NCBI RefSeq assembly: GCF_015291725.1
Contig: NZ_CP030038.1
Coordinates: 3,337,001 to 3,401,000 of the forward strand
From: Bradyrhizobium sp. CCBAU 51765
Lineage (GTDB): Bacteria; Pseudomonadota; Alphaproteobacteria; Rhizobiales; Xanthobacteraceae
Length of the DNA stretch: 64,000 nucleotides
Direction of reading: 5' to 3'
This document shows positions 1-8,706 of this stretch, piece by piece (position 1 is the stretch's first letter; the number at the start of each line of letters is the position of its first letter). Under the pieces are notes generated by a model. The model did not search any database. It was given only the letters and a program-made list of their open reading frames with translations, and was not told the DNA's origin. Made by a program: the position numbers and the translations under genes.

Positions 1-1654
1 CGGTCACCATCACGACACGGATGCCGGCATGACGGCAATCGCGGATCGCCTGCGGAACGTCGGCGCGCGCAGGGTCTTCCAGGCCGACAAGGCCCACGAA
101 TACCAGCGCGCGATAAGGCTCAGCATCTGCGGATATCGCCAGTTTGCTCGCGCAGGCGAGCACGCGCAGGCCGTGCTGTCCGAGCTCGGCAATACGCCCG
201 CTCCATAGACGGCGCGCGGCTTCGTCCAGTGTCGTCTCGCCGTTCTCGGTGAGCATGCCGGTGCACGCGGCGAGCACATGCTCCGGTGCACCCTTCACGG
301 CATAGAAATACGCGTCGCCGTGCTGGTGCACGGTCGCCATCATCTTGCTTTCGTTGTCGAAAGCGTGCTTGGCCGCGATCGGGAAGCCGCGCAGCAGCTC
401 GCGGCGATTCAAACCTGCCGCCCGGCCAGCCTGCAGCAGCGCCACTTCCATGGGATCACCGCTATGGGCTGCTCCCCCGCGGCCAAGCGAGGCCTCGTTG
501 CAGAGTACCATTGTATGCAGCAGCCGCTGGAGCAGCGCATCGCCGGCCAGCTCCTCCGCGCCGGCCTTTTCGACTTCGCCGGATTCCACCCACAACCGCC
601 GCACGGCCATCCGGTTCTCGGTGAGCGTTCCGGTCTTGTCGGTCAGGATCACCGTGGTCGCGCCCAATGTCTCGACCGCGGAGAGCCGCTCCAGCAGCGC
701 ATTCTGGCGCGCCATGCGCCACATCCCGCGGGCGAGCGCGAGTGTGGCCACAATCGGCAGGCCCTCGGGAATGGCGGCCACCGCGAGCGCGATCGACGAT
801 TCCACAACCAGGAAAGCATCCTCTCCCTTCGCCATTCCAACCGCCGCGATCACGACGGTCAGAAGCCCGACCGCCCAAACAAGCTGCCCGGACAACCGTG
901 CGAGCCTGCGTTCAACCGGTGAGCTCTCTGGCTCCGCTTCTTCGACGAGGTGAGAGATCCGGCCGAGTTCCGTCCGGGGGCCCGTCGCGACGACAACACC
1001 AAGACCGCTGCCGCGCGTCACGGCCGTGCCCTTGAACAGCATCGATGTGCGTTCGGCGATCCGCGCATCTTCGGCGGCCGGCTCGGGCGACTTGTCAACC
1101 GGCACCGACTCGCCCGTCAGGGTCGACTCGTCGGCCGCAAGCCGCGAGGCTTCCACGATGCGCAGGTCAGCCGAGATCGCGTCGCCGGCCTCGACGAGGA
1201 GCATGTCGCCGGGTACGAGGTCCTCCGCCGGGAGCACGCGCGTGTGACCGTCGCGTCGCACGCGAGCCGATGTCCGGCCAAGCGCGCGCAGTGCCTCGAT
1301 CGATCGTGCTGCCCTGATTTCGGTCAGGAAACCGATGAGGGTATTGAGGACAAGAACCGCGACGATCGCCACGCCTTCCGCGAGTTCGACGAACCAGAAG
1401 GCGAGCGCAGCGGCTGCCGCCAGCAGGTAGACCACCGGGGTCTGCAGCTGGTGAAGAAGTATGGTCAGAGCGCTGATCCGCTTCCTTGCAGCGATCGCGT
1501 TTGAACCGAAACGGATGCGGCGCGCCGTCGCCTCATGTTCCGCGAGGCCTTGCTCCGGCTCGACTTGAAGCGCGCGAAGGATCTCGCTCGCCGGCAACGA
1601 ATGCGCGGTCGCTGTTGTCAGTCCAACTTCATGCATCAAATCGCCTTTCGGCAT
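1..1654 (-). CDS. P2-type cation-transporting ATPase (3' part off window)
   Basis: About 551 N-terminal residues of a P-type ATPase that pumps a cation across the inner membrane; the C-terminal end lies beyond the left edge. An N-terminal cation-ATPase domain (roughly residues 15-60) is followed by membrane helices, the actuator TGES motif, the PEGLP motif in M4 and the phosphorylation motif DKTGT with Asp at about residue 339. The last visible residues are the VVMVTG hinge region. PEGLP with no heavy-metal domain points to the P2A (Ca/Mn or related) group, like mycobacterial CtpF; the ion is not determined. The start chosen is ATG at 1654, 21 bp after the mgtC-like stop, so the gene is probably co-transcribed with the two genes upstream of it. 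Confidence 0.9.
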   Translation of the reverse strand, partial: MPKGDLMHEVGLTTATAHSLPASEILRALQVEPEQGLAEHEATARRIRFGSNAIAARKRISALTILLHQLQTPVVYLLAAAAALAFWFVELAEGVAIVAVLVLNTLIGFLTEIRAARSIEALRALGRTSARVRRDGHTRVLPAEDLVPGDMLLVEAGDAISADLRIVEASRLAADESTLTGESVPVDKSPEPAAEDARIAERTSMLFKGTAVTRGSGLGVVVATGPRTELGRISHLVEEAEPESSPVERRLARLSGQLVWAVGLLTVVIAAVGMAKGEDAFLVVESSIALAVAAIPEGLPIVATLALARGMWRMARQNALLERLSAVETLGATTVILTDKTGTLTENRMAVRRLWVESGEVEKAGAEELAGDALLQRLLHTMVLCNEASLGRGGAAHSGDPMEVALLQAGRAAGLNRRELLRGFPIAAKHAFDNESKMMATVHQHGDAYFYAVKGAPEHVLAACTGMLTENGETTLDEAARRLWSGRIAELGQHGLRVLACASKLAISADAEPYRALVFVGLVGLEDPARADVPQAIRDCRHAGIRVVMVT

Positions 1655-1675
1655 CAGACCTGCGCCTCTTCCCGG

Positions 1676-2959
1676 CTATCTCCGAAACATTTGGTGAGCG
1701 ACATCAGGGCCGACTGCACCGGCCCATGCGGCCGCGATGACCAGCACGAGGCCGGGGATCAGCCGCAGCGCGAAGGAGCGTCCGCCGCTGACCCAGCCAA
1801 CGACGATCTTGCTGACCGTATTTGTCGACAGCGCCGCCAGAATCGGAGCCACAGCATCGGCGGAGCTGATCTTTCCTGAGGCGGCGAGGGTGGCTGCGGC
1901 GACGGCCGGCGAATGCGTATCTGCGAGCCCGGCTACGGCCGCGCTGACCAGCAGGCCGATTTCCCCAAACGCGTCCCGCAGGCCGGCAGCGAGCACGAGG
2001 ACGCCGGAGAGCGTCACGGCGAGCAACAAGGCCGACGGCAGGCTGAAAGCACGTCCGAGCTGGAGCTCGGCGGCGCTCGTCTCTCGCATGCCCTTGACCG
2101 TGAAGATCGCGCCATAGAGACCTGCCGCGGCACCGGCACAGAGGAGTGGAATCGTCAGACTCTGCAACGTAGCGAGATTTGTCGCTGCGAGTACCGCGAC
2201 GAGCTGAACGATCGTTGCGACGGTCGAAAGCGTTGCGCCGGCGGTGGCGGCGCCAAGCAGCTCCGGTGCCTCGCGAGCCCGCGCCCCCATCGCTCCGATC
2301 GTGGCCGTGCTGGAGACAAAGCCCGAGGCGAAGCCTGAGATGGCGAGACCGCCTCTTGCGCCGAGCAGGCGTATTGCAACATGCCCGGCGGCGCCGATGG
2401 CCATTACCAGAATGACGATGATCCAGATCGCACGTGGATTGAGCGCGCCATAGGGGCCGACCGGCCGATCCGGAAGCAAGGGTAGGACAACGAGCGTGGC
2501 GGCGGCAAAGATCAGGCCGTCCTTGACCTCGTCTTCGCTGAGCACCTTTCGGACGAAGTCGTGCAATGCCGCACGGCCTGCAAGCAGAATGGCCAGAATG
2601 ACGGCAACGCCCGCGGCCAAAAGGGGACGCTGGGTGGCCAGTCCGCCAAGCAGAACCGTCAGGATGAGTGCGGTCTCCGAAGTCAAGCCGGGATCGTCGC
2701 TCCTGGACCGGAGATAGGCGATCGCGGTCATGGCCATGATCCCCGCGGTCACGAGCGCCAGCAGGCCCTTGCCGCCGATCATGACGCTGACGGCGCCGGC
2801 GAGTGATGCCGCGGCAAAGGTACGCAGCCCGGCAGGCGAGCGCCCCGGTCCCTCGCCCTTGCGGCGTTCTCGCTCGAGACCGATCAGGAGCCCGATGCCG
2901 AGTGCAACGATGATGGCGATGACGTCGGGGCTTAGACTCGGCTTCAGAAAGTCCATCAT
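1676..2959 (-). CDS. MgtC/SapB family membrane protein with DUF4010
   Basis: A 427-residue polytopic inner-membrane protein. The N-terminal third carries the MgtC/SapB signature (GIGLLIGLERERR near residues 20-33, then a basic PAGLRTFAAASL stretch). The remaining two thirds is a DUF4010-like set of hydrophobic helices. Family members with this architecture are about 400-430 residues, so it looks complete. The biochemical role is unknown; short MgtC proteins modulate ATP synthase and Mg2+ homeostasis, but the DUF4010 type is uncharacterised. The start overlaps the stop of the preceding small ORF (ATGA), and the cation ATPase follows 21 bp later, which suggests an ion-homeostasis operon under the FixK-type site at 3257. 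Confidence 0.88.
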   Translation of the reverse strand: MMDFLKPSLSPDVIAIIVALGIGLLIGLERERRKGEGPGRSPAGLRTFAAASLAGAVSVMIGGKGLLALVTAGIMAMTAIAYLRSRSDDPGLTSETALILTVLLGGLATQRPLLAAGVAVILAILLAGRAALHDFVRKVLSEDEVKDGLIFAAATLVVLPLLPDRPVGPYGALNPRAIWIIVILVMAIGAAGHVAIRLLGARGGLAISGFASGFVSSTATIGAMGARAREAPELLGAATAGATLSTVATIVQLVAVLAATNLATLQSLTIPLLCAGAAAGLYGAIFTVKGMRETSAAELQLGRAFSLPSALLLAVTLSGVLVLAAGLRDAFGEIGLLVSAAVAGLADTHSPAVAAATLAASGKISSADAVAPILAALSTNTVSKIVVGWVSGGRSFALRLIPGLVLVIAAAWAGAVGPDVAHQMFRR

Positions 2960-3144
2960 GTGTACTGCACGGCGTCACGTTCTTGTGCTTGTGGCGGTGC
3001 TTCGATCGCGACTGCTGCCCAATCCCGCCGGAGTCGTATCATCGTCATGGTCACCGCGGGCAGCAATAGATCAAGTGCCACGCCCGCTGGCTCGAGAAAA
3101 GTGAGGCTGACGACGACAGCAATGAACGGCAGCATCGCATGCAT
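2956..3144 (-). CDS. small membrane protein, function unknown
   Basis: A 62-residue ORF with two hydrophobic stretches in its first 40 residues and a polar C-terminus. Its stop overlaps the start of the MgtC-like gene by 4 bp, the arrangement expected for translational coupling, and this is the main reason to believe it. The ATG at 3144 is used here. A GTG at 3195 would add 17 residues and would place the FixK-type site 68 nt upstream of the start, in line with the other genes. No Shine-Dalgarno sequence is convincing for either start, and no family is recognised. Confidence 0.45.
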   Translation of the reverse strand: MHAMLPFIAVVVSLTFLEPAGVALDLLLPAVTMTMIRLRRDWAAVAIEAPPQAQERDAVQYT

Positions 3145-3256
3145 CCGCCGCGAGCGTGCCGGAGATGCGACAGGAGATCCCGGCACGGTATCCACTTTGA
3201 GCTATCTCATGCAAGGACCAGCGGCTGGAACTATCGACGAGGCCGCCGCCAGGCCA

Positions 3257-3270
3257 CTTGATTTCGCTCA
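3257..3270. promoter_or_regulatory. FixK/FNR-type box upstream of the MgtC/ATPase operon
   Basis: TTGATTTCGCTCAA matches the FixK2 consensus TTG(A/C)-N6-(T/G)CAA exactly. Its centre is about 68 nt upstream of the GTG at 3195 (minus strand). The gene-free stretch 3196-3567 holds this box and a second one for the divergent ATPase; no convincing gene was seen between them. Confidence 0.75.
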
Positions 3271-3498
3271 ATCTGACGGCCGCAGCCATGTCGCAAGCCC
3301 GCGATCTCGTTGAACGTGGCTGAGAATGTTGACGCCGCACGGGATTTCGTTCGGGCGCAGTGGATAGAAAACCTGAGACGTCGCGGTCCGTGAGTGGCAG
3401 AGATTCCCGCTATCGCCCCGCATACGCCAGGTGCGACCAGCCTTGCAATGATCCCTCTGAATGAGCGCTTGCGAATTGGTGTTTCTTCATCTCTGCGG

Positions 3499-3512
3499 TT
3501 GATCCTGCTCAA
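3499..3512. promoter_or_regulatory. FixK/FNR-type box upstream of the hemerythrin-ATPase
   Basis: TTGATCCTGCTCAA is an exact match to the TTG-N8-CAA consensus. Its centre is about 62 nt upstream of the ATG at 3568, a spacing that suits class II activation with a 20-25 nt leader. Confidence 0.78.
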
Positions 3513-3567
3513 GCAACGGTGCTGGTTTCGGGAGAGAGTAACGTTCCGTTAGCTGTGGGACCAAACC

Positions 3568-5853
3568 ATGTCGTTTGAACGGGTCTTGCGATGGACCCTG
3601 GTTGCGATTGCAATCGCCGGATTGGCCGCGGGTATTCTTGCGCGAGCCGCCGGCCGCCTCGATCTGGCCGATCTCGCATGGGCGCTCGGCACTGCGCCCG
3701 TGATCGGCGGACTGGCGGTCTCGATCGTCAGGGACCTGATGGGCGGCCGTCTGGGCGTGGACGCGATTGCGCTGCTGTCGATGAGCGCGGCGCTGGCCCT
3801 GGGCCAGCCGCTTGCCGGCGCCGTCGTCGCGCTGATGTATTCCGGCGGCAATGTGCTGGAGGACATCGCGATCGCGCGGGCGGAGCGCGACCTGCGGTCC
3901 CTGGTCGATCGGGCGCCGCGGCACGCTCATCGCAAGAACGACGAGCGGATCGAGGACGTCCCGATCGAGAAAGTCGCAGTCGGCGAACAGCTCCTGGTAC
4001 GGGCAGGCGAGATTGTGCCTGTCGACGGTATCGTCGGCTCGGTCTCGGCCACGATCGACGAGTCCGCCGTCACAGGCGAACCCATTCCGGTCGAGAAGAC
4101 ACGCGGCAGCGCAGTGCTTTCGGGCTCACTGAATGCGGGTGAGACCTTCGAGCTGACCGTGACCGCGCCGGCTGGCGAGAGCACCTACGCCGGCATCGTG
4201 CGGATGGTGACGGCGGCCCAGACGGCGAAGGCTCCCTTCGTGCGAATGGCCGACCGCTATGCGCTGATCTTTCTGCCGGTGACGCTCGTCATGGCCTTCG
4301 TGGCGTGGCGCATCTCCGGTGATCTGACCCGTAGCCTTGCCGTGTTGGTGGCGGCGACACCTTGTCCACTGATCCTGGCCGCACCGGTCGCCTTCATCGC
4401 CGGCGTGGCGCAGGCCGCCCGCCGCGGCATCCTGGTCAAGGGCGGAGCAGCGCTGGAGGCGCTGGCGCGCGCGCACACCGTCCTGCTCGACAAGACCGGC
4501 ACCCTGACCGTGGGAGGGGCGCGGTTGCTCTCCGTCGAGGTCGCGCCGGGGCAGGACGCGAACGAGGTCCTGACGCTCGGGGCGTCGCTCGAGCAAGCCT
4601 CGCATCATGTGCTCGCGAAGGCGGTCGTTGCTGCCGCCGTCGATCGCGGTCTCAAGCTGAGGCCGCCGGAACATGTCAAGGAGACCATGGGGTCTGGTCT
4701 GAGCGGCTTGATCGATGGACGCCAGGTCACCGCCGGCTCGCGAGAGATGCTTCCCTCACATGCCGAGCTATCGCCGTGGGAACTGCGTGCCATCCGGCGC
4801 GCCTCGTGGCGTTCGGCGTTGATCGTATTCATTGCTGTTGATGGGCGACCAATCGGCGCACTGCTGCTGGCCGACGAACTGCGGCCCGATACGCCACGCG
4901 CGATCCGGCTGCTGCGCGATGCCGGCATTGTGCGGATGGTGATGGTCACCGGCGATCGCGCCGCAGCGGCGCAGGCAATCGGTGCGGCGCTCGATCTCGA
5001 TGCCGTGCTGGCCGACCGCGTTCCTTCGGACAAGGTCGAGGCGGTGCGTACCGAACAGCGCCAGCATCCGACCATCATGGTTGGCGACGGCATCAATGAT
5101 GCCCCGGCGCTGGCCGTGGCCGACATCGGGGTCGCGCTCGGCGCTCGCGGCGCGAGCGCCTCGTCCGAGGCTGCAGACGTGGTGATTCTGGCGGACCGGC
5201 TCGATCGGGTTGGGGAAGCGATCGTGATTGCACAGCGGGCACGGCGTATCGCCGTGCAGAGCATTGTCGTCGGCATGGGGCTGTCACTGGCGGCAATGGC
5301 CGCCGCCACGCTTGGCTGGCTCGATCCCGTGCCCGCGGCGATCGTCCAGGAGGTGATCGATGTTGCGGTCATTTTGAACGCGCTGCGGGCGCTCACTCCG
5401 GCCCTGGTCAGGGGCGGCCCGCGCATCACGACAGAGCAGGGCTTGTCCTTGCATCACGATCATCAGGCTCTCTTCAAGGATCTCGACCGCCTGCGCGAGA
5501 TCGTCGACGCGCTGGACGACGTGACGCCCGAATCCGCCGCGGCGTTGATCGGGGAAGCCCACCGCCTGGTTCAGACGAGCGTCGTGATGCACGAGCGCGA
5601 GGATGAGGACAGCGTCTATCCAAAGCTTGCGGAGGTTCTGCGCGACCGCCATGGCCTGTCCGCCATGAGCCGCGCGCATCGTGAGATCCTGCACCTCGCC
5701 CGGCTGCTCGCTCGGATCGTCGAGGACATTCCGTCTGAGAAGATCGACCGCTATCTGGTCCGGGACGCTCAGCGGGTCATCGAGGCGATTGAAACGTTGG
5801 TGCGCATGCACACGGCTCAGGAGGAGGATATCTACGAAGCCGTGGCGGCATAG
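3568..5853 (+). CDS. P1B-5-type heavy-metal ATPase with C-terminal hemerythrin domain (Nia-like)
   Basis: A 761-residue metal-exporting P-type ATPase. There is no N-terminal HMA domain. Membrane helices lead to the actuator (TGEP near residue 172), then the transmembrane metal motif T264-P-C-P, and the phosphorylated Asp308 in DKTGT. Residues about 627-755 form a hemerythrin-like HHE domain (HHDHQ, HERED, HRE and HTAQEE). TPC in place of CPC plus a hemerythrin tail is the P1B-5 signature; the characterised relative is Sinorhizobium meliloti Nia, which exports Ni and Fe and is expressed in nodules. The likely role is efflux of Fe(II)/Ni(II), with the diiron domain sensing oxygen or iron. A FixK-type box sits 62 nt upstream. 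The gene is followed convergently by the DUF6789-like gene. Confidence 0.93.
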   Translation: MSFERVLRWTLVAIAIAGLAAGILARAAGRLDLADLAWALGTAPVIGGLAVSIVRDLMGGRLGVDAIALLSMSAALALGQPLAGAVVALMYSGGNVLEDIAIARAERDLRSLVDRAPRHAHRKNDERIEDVPIEKVAVGEQLLVRAGEIVPVDGIVGSVSATIDESAVTGEPIPVEKTRGSAVLSGSLNAGETFELTVTAPAGESTYAGIVRMVTAAQTAKAPFVRMADRYALIFLPVTLVMAFVAWRISGDLTRSLAVLVAATPCPLILAAPVAFIAGVAQAARRGILVKGGAALEALARAHTVLLDKTGTLTVGGARLLSVEVAPGQDANEVLTLGASLEQASHHVLAKAVVAAAVDRGLKLRPPEHVKETMGSGLSGLIDGRQVTAGSREMLPSHAELSPWELRAIRRASWRSALIVFIAVDGRPIGALLLADELRPDTPRAIRLLRDAGIVRMVMVTGDRAAAAQAIGAALDLDAVLADRVPSDKVEAVRTEQRQHPTIMVGDGINDAPALAVADIGVALGARGASASSEAADVVILADRLDRVGEAIVIAQRARRIAVQSIVVGMGLSLAAMAAATLGWLDPVPAAIVQEVIDVAVILNALRALTPALVRGGPRITTEQGLSLHHDHQALFKDLDRLREIVDALDDVTPESAAALIGEAHRLVQTSVVMHEREDEDSVYPKLAEVLRDRHGLSAMSRAHREILHLARLLARIVEDIPSEKIDRYLVRDAQRVIEAIETLVRMHTAQEEDIYEAVAA

Positions 5854-5944
5854 GCGACAGCTCGATATGCGGGAGGGCCAAGGTTGATCTGGAGGGATTC
5901 CTTGCTCCTCCTGTCGCTCAGATATGGGAAGTGTACCGGCGATC

Positions 5945-6442
5945 TCACCAATGCTGTAGCCGGTCTTCGCCGGTCTTTCCGTCCCTGGCGTAGAGCGCAT
6001 TGTAGACAGTGCCCATGACGATGCTGTAGCTGAGCAGCATCATCAGAGAGAACAATGCCGGCGAGATGCCGAGCCCTGCATCGAGTGCAAAGAAGCCGAG
6101 GCCGATGATCGGGAAGAATGCCAGCCCCATGATGATCCATCCGAAGACTCCGAACACGGCACCCTTCGTCACCCCAGTCTTGCCGGGTAACCGCTGATAA
6201 GAGTATCCGAAGACAAGCCCGACCAGTGTCGAACCGTTCAGGAATGATAGCGCCCACGGCACCATCGGATCGACGGCGCTCCCAACTAAATGACTGAGCG
6301 TTGCCTGGAGATTGTCGTAGGGCTGAAACGATGGAAGCAGCCCTGCGCGAGATTTGAGATACATCAGCAGCGAATGGGCGATACTGCCGGCAATACCTGC
6401 GGCAATCGACTTCCAGATCCGATCGCCAGTTCGTCGAGACAT
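5945..6442 (-). CDS. DUF6789-like integral membrane protein
   Basis: A 165-residue protein with about four to five hydrophobic helices (residues about 12-30, 55-85, 95-120 and 130-155). The pattern resembles DUF6789 proteins; function unknown. The open frame extends upstream to 6754, but that extension is arginine-rich low-quality sequence and crosses a FixK-type box, so the ATG at 6442 (MSRRTGD) is preferred. No strong Shine-Dalgarno sequence is visible. Expression probably comes from the box at 6668, leaving a leader of about 200 nt that contains a short out-of-frame ORF. Confidence 0.7.
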   Translation of the reverse strand: MSRRTGDRIWKSIAAGIAGSIAHSLLMYLKSRAGLLPSFQPYDNLQATLSHLVGSAVDPMVPWALSFLNGSTLVGLVFGYSYQRLPGKTGVTKGAVFGVFGWIIMGLAFFPIIGLGFFALDAGLGISPALFSLMMLLSYSIVMGTVYNALYARDGKTGEDRLQHW

Positions 6443-6606
6443 CCGCAGCGCATCCGGAGCCTCAGTGGCTGGCCGGAAACTTGGCTCCCTATTTGCTCCG
6501 GCCCTTGGATATCTTGCGTGCATAGCGCGGCGACAGGACCGGTCTGACCAAATGCTGAAGTTGTGGTGCAAGCCGCACCTGCAGCTCCGACGAGCAGCAT
6601 TCTCAT
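6364..6606 (-). CDS. possible short secreted ORF overlapping the DUF6789 gene
   Basis: An 80-residue ORF whose first 21 residues look like a signal peptide (MRMLLVGAAGAA, then a small-residue stretch ending SAFGQ). A GGAG lies about 8 nt before the ATG, and the FixK-type box at 6668-6681 is 68 nt upstream, the usual spacing in this region. Against it, the second half is arginine/cysteine-rich and overlaps the DUF6789 gene out of frame by 79 bp. It could be a leader ORF or the remnant of a frameshifted gene. Confidence 0.28.
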   Translation of the reverse strand: MRMLLVGAAGAACTTTSAFGQTGPVAALCTQDIQGPEQIGSQVSGQPLRLRMRCGCLDELAIGSGSRLPQVLPAVSPIRC

Positions 6607-6667
6607 CGCGGTGCTCCGGTTCAGCGAAACACTTGTCAAAGCCTGCCCGCAGTTCGATCCCTTTGTC

Positions 6668-6681
6668 TTGACGTGGATCAA
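6668..6681. promoter_or_regulatory. FixK/FNR-type box, minus-strand unit (DUF6789)
   Basis: TTGACGTGGATCAA matches TTG(A/C)-N6-(T/G)CAA exactly. It is 68 nt upstream of the short ORF start at 6606 and about 230 nt upstream of the DUF6789 start. Confidence 0.65.
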
Positions 6682-6753
6682 CGCTGGAAGGGTTGCCAGA
6701 CGGGAGAAGCTGGCCTCCCACAGCTGCCTTTGTGGCTTCTGATGTGTGCCGCA

Positions 6754-6767
6754 TTGAGTGAGCTCAA
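6754..6767. promoter_or_regulatory. FixK/FNR-type box upstream of the ferric reductase-like gene
   Basis: TTGAGTGAGCTCAA is a perfect 14-nt palindrome and an exact consensus match. Its centre is about 75 nt upstream of the ATG at 6836. It supports that start over the GTG at 6758, which lies inside the box. Confidence 0.75.
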
Positions 6768-6835
6768 TGCGACACGGCTCGATCGGCTGCATTGTGCCCT
6801 GCGATCGGTCACGCCGATGTCGAGACAGGGCCCAC

Positions 6836-8188
6836 ATGCAAAATCCAAAGCGGGCATTTTGGGGTAGTCTGGCGGTTCTCGTCCTGCTCTGGCTGGTTGC
6901 GGAACCCCGTCCATTTGGGACCGGTCCCTTTTTCCCGCTTCGCGAGAGGATGGTGCAGTTAAGCGGCGTCCTGGCAATCGGTTGCATGAGCATGGCGATG
7001 ACCCTCGCACTGCGACCGCGCTGGCCGGAGGCGTGGCTCGGCGGCCTCGACAAGATGTACCGCTTGCACAAATGGCTCGGCATCGCGGCCCTTGTGACGG
7101 CCATTGTTCATTGGCTGTGGGCCAGTGGCCCGAAATGGGCGGTCGGCTGGGGTCTACTGGCGCGACCGGAGCGCGGGGCGAGGCCCGTCATCGAGAATCC
7201 CATTGAAGCCTTCTTTGCCGGTCTGCGCGGATTGGCGGAGGGGCTCGGCGAGTGGGCATTCTATGGGACTGTGGTGCTGATCGTTCTGGCACTCGTTCAG
7301 TGGTTTCCCTACCGGCTGTTCTACAAGACGCATCGGCTTATCGCTCTTGCGTACCTCGTGTTGGTCTTTCATGCCGTCACTCTGATGAAGTTCAGCTACT
7401 GGATGTCTCCGCTCGGCTGGATCATGGGCGGGCTGCTTGCCTGCGGCACGTGGGCGGCCGTTCTTGCGCTCCTGCGACGCGTGGGTGCTGGGCGGCAGGT
7501 CAATGGCAGGATCACCTCTCTGAAATACTATCCCGGCGTCAGGGTAATCGAGACCGAAATCGAGGTGCCGCACGGCTGGCCGGGACACAGTCCGGGCCAG
7601 TTTGCCTTCGCCACGTCGGACACCTCGGAGGGCGCCCATCCCTATACGATCGCGTCCGCCTGGAGCGCTGAAAACCCCAGGATCACCTTCATCACCAAGG
7701 AACTGGGCGACCACACCAGCCAGCTGCGGGAGAAGCTCCGGATCGGGCAGGGAGTAAAGGTGGAAGGGCCCTATGGTTGCTTCACTTTCGACGACGATTG
7801 CGCGCACCAGGTCTGGATCGGCGGAGGCATTGGCATCACGCCTTTCGTCGCCCGCATGAAGGAGCTGGCCATGCGGACGGGTACTCCCGCCTGCACCATT
7901 GCGCCGACGGTTCACCTCTTTCACACCACGGCTGATGTCGACGAGGAGGCGCTGGGAAAGCTTGCAGCAGATGCGCGCTCGGCTGATGTACGTCTGCACG
8001 TGCTTGTCGACGCCCGTGATGGACGACTGAGTGGCGAGCGCATTCGCGAAGCGGCGCCGGAATGGCGCACGGCAAGCATCTGGTTTTGTGGCCCGACCGC
8101 CTTCGGTGAAGCGCTCAGGCGAGACTTCGCCAGGCACGGCTTTCCCGTCGGCGAGAGGTTCCATCAGGAACTCTTCGCGATGCGATAG
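6836..8188 (+). CDS. ferric reductase-like transmembrane flavoprotein
   Basis: A 450-residue protein. The N-terminal half (residues about 10-215) has six or so helices with paired histidines (LHKW, IVHW, FHAV), as in haem-binding ferric reductase/NOX transmembrane domains. The C-terminal half is a ferredoxin-reductase-type FAD/NAD(P)H module: an HPYTIAS FAD-binding motif, a GPYG loop, a GGIGITPF nucleotide-binding motif and a CGP motif near the C-terminus. It should move electrons from cytosolic NAD(P)H through FAD and haem to an acceptor at the outer membrane face, such as Fe(III) or oxygen. Proximity to the Nia-like iron/nickel exporter and the FixK-type box suggests low-oxygen iron reduction. 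The start at 6836 begins the conserved region. Confidence 0.87.
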   Translation: MQNPKRAFWGSLAVLVLLWLVAEPRPFGTGPFFPLRERMVQLSGVLAIGCMSMAMTLALRPRWPEAWLGGLDKMYRLHKWLGIAALVTAIVHWLWASGPKWAVGWGLLARPERGARPVIENPIEAFFAGLRGLAEGLGEWAFYGTVVLIVLALVQWFPYRLFYKTHRLIALAYLVLVFHAVTLMKFSYWMSPLGWIMGGLLACGTWAAVLALLRRVGAGRQVNGRITSLKYYPGVRVIETEIEVPHGWPGHSPGQFAFATSDTSEGAHPYTIASAWSAENPRITFITKELGDHTSQLREKLRIGQGVKVEGPYGCFTFDDDCAHQVWIGGGIGITPFVARMKELAMRTGTPACTIAPTVHLFHTTADVDEEALGKLAADARSADVRLHVLVDARDGRLSGERIREAAPEWRTASIWFCGPTAFGEALRRDFARHGFPVGERFHQELFAMR

Positions 8189-8452
8189 CGCAGAGATCGA
8201 AACCGCCGCACACTTCGCTGGCGGAATGCCAGAATGCTATGCCCTGCGGCGAGCTGGAGGAAGGACACGCCGCCATAGTCATCTTCCGCTCGCCCAAGAA
8301 GTGACCGAAATCCAGTCGGGATGCTGGTCGCTGTTGAGCCAGAGGCAAGGATCCAGCGTCGGCGCTGCTATTGTTTTGGAATCGCATCAAGAGAGTGTCT
8401 CCGTCCCTTGCTGGGGTAGAGACGGCAGGCGGATCGCAAGACGAGCGCCATC

Positions 8453-8483
8453 TCAAAAGCACCCGGCTATTGCTTCAGCCGGG
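8453..8483 (-). terminator. rho-independent terminator of the DUF6894 gene
   Basis: On the minus strand CCCGGCT pairs perfectly with AGCCGGG across an 8-nt loop and is followed by TGCTTTT. The stop codon of the DUF6894 gene lies within the stem-loop. Confidence 0.7.
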
Positions 8484-8706
8484 CAATCTCAAATACAAAG
8501 GCGGCCTGGAAGATTGGTCCGCTCATCGTTCGAACCTCGATCGCCATGTGCTGGCGCTCATCGAGTGGGGGGAGGTCCTTGGCCAGATCGCCTAACGCTC
8601 TTGCAGCTTCGATCTCGGCCGCCTTCTGATCGGCGAGATCTAGGCCCTCTTCGTCGGGGTAGAGATCCTGGCCGTCCCTGATGTCGAAGTAGTACCGGGT
8701 CATCAC
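8467..8706 (-). CDS. DUF6894 family protein
   Basis: A 79-residue soluble protein beginning MTRYYFDIRDG (after one extra Met) with the PDEEGLDL motif and an alanine-rich helix. This is typical of DUF6894, a small-protein family abundant in Bradyrhizobium and Methylobacterium. Function unknown. It is monocistronic with its own terminator; no FixK-type box was found upstream. Confidence 0.85.
   Translation of the reverse strand: MMTRYYFDIRDGQDLYPDEEGLDLADQKAAEIEAARALGDLAKDLPPLDERQHMAIEVRTMSGPIFQAAFVFEIARLKQ

Noticed and set aside
278..953. Plus-strand open frames opposite the cation ATPase
   Set aside because: They are arginine/alanine/serine-rich antisense shadows; the minus-strand frame carries TGES, PEGLP and DKTGT motifs.
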